The notes below the pieces were generated by a model. The model was not told the origin of the DNA, searched no databases, and worked only from the letters and a program-made list of their open reading frames with translations. The position numbers and the translations under genes were made by a program. From positions 1 through 9,781 of the forward strand of contig WFSH01000143.1 of NCBI GenBank assembly GCA_015486145.1: a stretch of DNA of 9,781 bases. Reading direction: 5' to 3'. Below, piece after piece: positions 6,135 through 9,781 of the stretch. Source of the DNA: Mesoaciditogaceae bacterium (lineage in GTDB: Bacteria; Thermotogota; Thermotogae; Mesoaciditogales; Mesoaciditogaceae). Each line of letters starts with the position of its first letter. The first letter of the stretch is position 1.

Positions 6135-8738
6135 TTGAAAAAAATTCTTTTTGCGATCGTTATCGTCGTTTTGATCTTCTCTACCTCGTTGGCCATTAAC
6201 TTTAAAAGCCTTTCTGTGGGCAAAACAGCGGCAGATTTTGGCGCAAAGACCGTTTTGATCGTACATTATCACCGTTACGATAACAACTATACCGGATGGA
6301 ACTTGTGGATTTGGCCTTACAAACCCGTTAGTTTGCCCGGAGCTGCTTACCAATTTACCGGAAGAGATAACTACGGACCATATGCGATCGTTAAGTTTGA
6401 TCAGAAATACACCTCTTTGGGATTCATAGTACGTCTTGATAATTGGAAAGCTAAAGATGTTGCCGAAAACAGATATGTCAACATTCCCAAAACGGGGGTG
6501 GCAGAAATTTGGGTTGTTGAAGGACAAAGAAGTTGGTACACCAATCCTCAAAAGATAAACATATCACCCAGATCGATGGGAACATTTCTTAACTCTTTAA
6601 AAACCATAGACGCTTTTCTGACTAATGCCATAAACACAAAAAATTGGCAGAAAATCCTATCAGTCACCGTTAACGGCAAAAAATGGCCCATAAAAAGTGT
6701 CGAACCTGCCATAGCCGGTGAGCTGTTAAAAACGAACTACATAGAGATAACACTTGCTAAACCCCTCTCAACTTATGACATTTCGAAACCCATAATTCTG
6801 CATATCAAAGGATTTAATCCCTCCACCGTTTACGCTTACAAAGTTTTGAACAACCCTAAATTCTATTATAAAGGCAAACTTGGCCCGATTTACACGCCGC
6901 TTAAAACAACGTTCAAGGTTTGGTCACCCGTTTCTGCATGGGCAAAATTGCTTCTTTACAAATCTGCCGACTCAACTACCCCATACGCCATTTATTCCAT
7001 GATCCGTAACAAGCAAGGAGTTTGGTCTGCAACCGTCAAAGGGAATCTGAACGGTGTTTACTATCTCTATGAATTCAAATCATACGGAAAAGTTCGCTTA
7101 ACACCAGATATAAACTGTTATGCCGCGGACATGTACAACAGAAAATCGATGGTTGTGAATCTTGAGGAAACAAACCCTCCAAACTGGGGCAAAGATCGCT
7201 CACCCAAACTTGTTCACCGAACAGACGCCGTGATTTACGAACTCGATGTCAGAGACTACACGATCAATCCATCCTCTGGCGTTCCGGCACAATACAGGGG
7301 AAAATATCTTGGCCTTGCCATCCACGGAAGTAATTACAATGGTATTCCAACAGGTCTTGATCATATAAAAAAGTTGGGAGTTACGGACGTACAAATCATG
7401 CCAATTCAAGACTTTTGGAATCAGCCTTTCAATCAGTACAACTGGGGCTACATAACGTACCTTTTTAACGTCCCAGAAGCCCAATATTCAACCGATCCCG
7501 CAAGCCCCATCGCAACTATACGTCAAGTTAAAGATATGATACAAGCTTTTCACAAAGATGGAATCGGAGTAATATTGGATGTGGTTTACAATCATACAGC
7601 TGGTGTTGGAAAACAATCTCCGTTTGATCAAACCGTTCCTTATTACTATTATAGAGTCAACGCCAAAGGTTCCTATCTCAATCAAACAGGTGTTGGAAAC
7701 ACCCTTGCAACGGAAAACTCTATGGTGAGAAAATACATTTTAGACTCGTTAAAGTACTGGGTTAGGGAATATCACGTAAATGGATTCAGATTTGATCTCC
7801 TTGGCCTTTTTGACAAACAAACCGTAAAAGATATAGTAAAAACACTTCATTCCATCGATCCTCAAATTCTTCTCTACGGAGAACCTTGGGGCGGTTGGGG
7901 AGTAACTCCCTTGTTCGGTAAAGGAGATCAAAAAAATATGAAAATCGCCGTTTTCAACGACAACTTTAGAGATGCCATCATAGGCAGTGTTTTTAACATA
8001 AAAGCCAGAGGTTTCATTGAGGGAAACAGAGCTAAAAATGTTCTGATCCAGCGGGGAGTGGTTGGCGAGATAAATTACTCTCCTCTCATCTCTGGTTTTA
8101 CCGCCCAACCCGGAGAAACGATAAATTACACAACATGTCACGACAATTACACCCTTTGGGATAAAATAAACGGTGCCGAACCCAAGTGGACGGTTAAGCA
8201 GAAAGAAGACGCACAAAAACTTGCCGATGCCATAATTCTAACTTCTCAAGGTATACCTTTTCTCACCGAAGGCGTGGAATTTGCACGAACAAAAAACGGT
8301 AACGGAAACAGTTACAACGCCGGAGATACCATAAATTCTTTGAAATGGTCCAACCTTTTAAAATTTAAGACCATTGATAGTTATTACGAAGGTCTCATAA
8401 AACTGAGGAAAGCCCATTCCGCTTTCAGAATGTATGAAGCAAAACAAATAAAATCCCACCTCGTATTTTTCCCAACTCGATTTAAACGTGTAAACAAATA
8501 TCTGAAAGTTCCGATTCCTTTTGTCGCTTATGAAATAAAAGGAAACGCTAACAGAGACAGTTGGAAAAACATTATTGTAATATATAACGCAGAAACAACT
8601 TCCGTCGCATTCAAACTTCCCAAGGGAACTTGGAACTTAGTTGCAGACCAAAATCAAGCGGGCATAACAACGATAAAAACGATATCTAACACCGTTAAAG
8701 TTGCCCCAATATCCATGTATGTTTTATATCAAAATTAA
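6135..8738 (+). CDS. pulA: Secreted type I pullulanase (GH13, CBM41-CBM48)
   Basis: Endo-acting debranching enzyme that hydrolyses alpha-1,6 bonds in pullulan and branched alpha-glucans outside the cytoplasm. I choose TTG at 6135 (867 residues). AGGGGGTGA (6121-6129) is then 5 nt upstream, and the product opens with a clean signal peptide, MKKILFAIVIVVLIFSTSLA, cleaved after Ala20. The GTG at 6126 and ATG at 6129 overlap or abut that site. Domains: CBM41 at about 30-135 (VHYHRYDNNYTGWNLWIW), a linker/beta domain at about 150-250, CBM48 at about 260-345, the catalytic GH13 barrel at about 365-760, and a C-terminal beta domain to the end. Catalytic blocks are intact: DVVYNH from 482, nucleophile Asp554 (GFRFD), acid Glu583 (YGEPWG) and Asp670 (CHDN). 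The pullulanase mark YNWGY is at 435-439, but the usual following DP is IT. It closely resembles Thermotoga PulA from memory. Confidence 0.95.
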   Translation: MKKILFAIVIVVLIFSTSLAINFKSLSVGKTAADFGAKTVLIVHYHRYDNNYTGWNLWIWPYKPVSLPGAAYQFTGRDNYGPYAIVKFDQKYTSLGFIVRLDNWKAKDVAENRYVNIPKTGVAEIWVVEGQRSWYTNPQKINISPRSMGTFLNSLKTIDAFLTNAINTKNWQKILSVTVNGKKWPIKSVEPAIAGELLKTNYIEITLAKPLSTYDISKPIILHIKGFNPSTVYAYKVLNNPKFYYKGKLGPIYTPLKTTFKVWSPVSAWAKLLLYKSADSTTPYAIYSMIRNKQGVWSATVKGNLNGVYYLYEFKSYGKVRLTPDINCYAADMYNRKSMVVNLEETNPPNWGKDRSPKLVHRTDAVIYELDVRDYTINPSSGVPAQYRGKYLGLAIHGSNYNGIPTGLDHIKKLGVTDVQIMPIQDFWNQPFNQYNWGYITYLFNVPEAQYSTDPASPIATIRQVKDMIQAFHKDGIGVILDVVYNHTAGVGKQSPFDQTVPYYYYRVNAKGSYLNQTGVGNTLATENSMVRKYILDSLKYWVREYHVNGFRFDLLGLFDKQTVKDIVKTLHSIDPQILLYGEPWGGWGVTPLFGKGDQKNMKIAVFNDNFRDAIIGSVFNIKARGFIEGNRAKNVLIQRGVVGEINYSPLISGFTAQPGETINYTTCHDNYTLWDKINGAEPKWTVKQKEDAQKLADAIILTSQGIPFLTEGVEFARTKNGNGNSYNAGDTINSLKWSNLLKFKTIDSYYEGLIKLRKAHSAFRMYEAKQIKSHLVFFPTRFKRVNKYLKVPIPFVAYEIKGNANRDSWKNIIVIYNAETTSVAFKLPKGTWNLVADQNQAGITTIKTISNTVKVAPISMYVLYQN

Positions 8739-8786
8739 ATGAGAAGTTAAGATTTAAATAAATTCAAGAAACACCAAATGAACTTG

Positions 8787-8870
8787 TGCTATACTGTTTA
8801 ATAATGAAAGGTAATTACCGTCTGAGCGCTTCCTCCTCACCACCGCCCGCAAAAACGGGCGGTCTTTTTT
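8787..8870 (+). ncRNA. Candidate ~68-nt small RNA with CU-rich anti-Shine-Dalgarno stretch
   Basis: An extended -10 element TGCTATACT (8787-8795) stands alone downstream of the pullulanase, with no good -35 box. Transcription would begin near 8802 and stop at the strong terminator ending at 8870. The predicted RNA has a short palindrome GGTAATTACC (8810-8819), a single-stranded TTCCTCCTCACC (8830-8841) complementary to GGAGGA-type ribosome sites, and the terminator hairpin. That layout is typical of trans-acting small RNAs. It could equally be just the pullulanase 3' UTR. Confidence 0.3.
8842..8870 (+). terminator. Rho-independent terminator downstream of the pullulanase
   Basis: Perfect 8-bp GC-rich stem ACCGCCCG / CGGGCGGT (8842-8849 and 8856-8863) with a CAAAAA loop, followed by C and six T residues (8865-8870). 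On the opposite strand the hairpin has no following T tract, so it acts on plus-strand transcripts only: the pullulanase unit and/or the candidate small RNA. Confidence 0.92.
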
Positions 8871-8884
8871 ACGGATAAAAAGAA

Positions 8885-8980
8885 GTTCTTTTCACAATGG
8901 CGTGGATAACATTTTAGAATAGCGACATGCTTTGACATTTTAGTACTGCTTTACAAGCGACCAATGTAATTTTTTTCGAG
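8885..8980 (-). repeat. Interspersed ~97-bp repeat, copy 3 (inverted relative to copies 1 and 2)
   Basis: Read on the minus strand it runs CGAAAAAAATTACATTGG, a GTCGCTT-GTA-AAGCAGT stem, AGTACTAAAATGTCAAAGC, then TTATCCACG and GTGAAAAGAAC. It aligns by eye with copy 1 over its whole length at about 80%, with one single-base gap. Two CTAAAATGT direct repeats (8909-8917 and 8935-8943 on the plus strand, as ACATTTTAG) flank the segment missing from copy 2. It lies a few bases past the MATE stop codon. Confidence 0.7.
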
Positions 8981-8986
8981 GTTCCG

Positions 8987-9781
8987 TCAAAACCGAGTTT
9001 TTTTGAACATCGCCTTTGGGGTTTTCCAACTCCCTGGAAGGTAGAGCAAGAATGCCATAAGAGCTGCACCGGCATTTGACAATCCCATAGCCCACCAAAT
9101 CCCATCGGATCCCATTTTAAAAGTCCATCCCATCAGATATATGAGAGGAATCCGCATGAACCATAAACGTGAGATCATCAACCACATACTTGACATTGTG
9201 TGTCCAGAACCGTTAAAAGCAGCCATGAAAGCTTGCAAGACGGAAAAGAAGGGCATGAAAAAAGCAATAATGATCATCAGATGAGCACCCTGAACTACAA
9301 CGTTCGAGTTTGTGATGAATATTTTCATGAGCTGATATCTAAAGATTATCATCACAGATGAAATTCCGATCATGATCAATGTATTCAACAACAACGTCTC
9401 TTTTAAGCTTTTTTCTGCTCTATCAATTTTGTGTGCTCCAAGGTTTTGCCCTATAATTGCGGCTGATGCCGCAGTTACCCCCATCGAAAACATGGTGGCA
9501 AGCGATATTATTCTGTTTCCCACGCCAAAAGCGGCGAGGGTGTAATTGCCAAATGAGGTTATTATCGCCGTCATTACGACAAATCCCAAAGCTTGCCCTG
9601 ATTGACTTAAACCAAGTGGAAGTCCGATTTTTATGATGTGAGAAAGTCTTCCCCACTTTGGGATCAAATTTTTCTTGACGATTTTCAATCCGTTTTTCCC
9701 AGAAAGTAAAAGATAAAAAGCATATATTGTAAAAATTCCACGGGATATCAAAGTAGCCAAAGCGGCACCGAAGACTCCAAG
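8987..9781 (-). CDS. MATE-family efflux protein (NorM/DinF type), 5' end beyond window
   Basis: C-terminal 264 residues of a multidrug and toxic compound extrusion antiporter, which exports drugs or toxic compounds using a sodium or proton gradient. The frame is open to the right edge, reading LGVFGAALATLISRG at the border. That block is typical of the end of the N-terminal MATE half, so about 180 residues are missing. The visible part contains the second half: IKIGLPLGLSQSGQALGF starting the second bundle, then LAAFGVGNRIISLATMFSMG and AASAAIIGQNLGAHKIDRAE, which match the repeated MATE pattern, followed by about five more helices. It ends in a basic tail (SWKTPKAMFKKTRF). The stop (TGA, 8987-8989) abuts repeat copy 3 and no terminator is visible after it. 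The substrate cannot be told. Confidence 0.93.
   Translation of the reverse strand, partial: LGVFGAALATLISRGIFTIYAFYLLLSGKNGLKIVKKNLIPKWGRLSHIIKIGLPLGLSQSGQALGFVVMTAIITSFGNYTLAAFGVGNRIISLATMFSMGVTAASAAIIGQNLGAHKIDRAEKSLKETLLLNTLIMIGISSVMIIFRYQLMKIFITNSNVVVQGAHLMIIIAFFMPFFSVLQAFMAAFNGSGHTMSSMWLMISRLWFMRIPLIYLMGWTFKMGSDGIWWAMGLSNAGAALMAFLLYLPGSWKTPKAMFKKTRF

Noticed and set aside
8804..8878. 24-codon ORF from ATG 8804 (starts MKGNYRLSAS)
   Set aside because: It has no ribosome site, reads through the terminator hairpin and T tract, and its Pro/Ser-rich composition reflects the CU-rich DNA.

Overview
The window looks like part of a chromosome from a motile, probably thermophilic bacterium of the phylum Thermotogota. 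The main clue is the secreted type I pullulanase, whose N-terminal CBM41 module and catalytic blocks read like Thermotoga maritima PulA as I remember it. The moderately AT-rich composition and the compact flagellar export operon fit this. The assignment is inference; there is no rRNA or marker gene to confirm it.

Layout. Positions 1-5090 on the minus strand hold a tightly packed flagellar operon transcribed right to left: fliQ, fliR, flhB, flhA and flhF. flhF runs off the left edge. Gaps are 4, 10, 20 and 38 nt, and a good sigma-70-type promoter (TTGATT-17-TATTAT) lies just upstream of fliQ. The first four products are core inner-membrane parts of the flagellar type III export gate. FlhF is the SRP-type GTPase linked to flagellar placement and assembly.

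Positions 5172-5754 are non-coding and rich in repeats. They hold three REP-like GTAG-palindrome elements, then two tandem copies of a roughly 97-bp repeat. Positions 5755-8738 on the plus strand hold two genes: a small four-helix membrane protein and a large secreted pullulanase (CBM41, CBM48, GH13 catalytic domain, C-terminal beta domain). The pullulanase is followed by a possible short RNA that ends in a strong intrinsic terminator (8842-8870). A third, inverted copy of the 97-bp repeat follows (8885-8980). The right edge (8987-9781, minus strand) is the C-terminal part of a MATE-family multidrug/cation antiporter.

The most interesting features are non-coding. The 97-bp repeat family brackets the pullulanase cassette in inverted orientation. 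The REP-like palindromes carry the GTAG head typical of RAYT-associated REPs. A possible CU-rich, anti-Shine-Dalgarno-like small RNA lies downstream of the pullulanase. I found no CRISPR array, tRNA, rRNA, intact transposase or obvious defence system.
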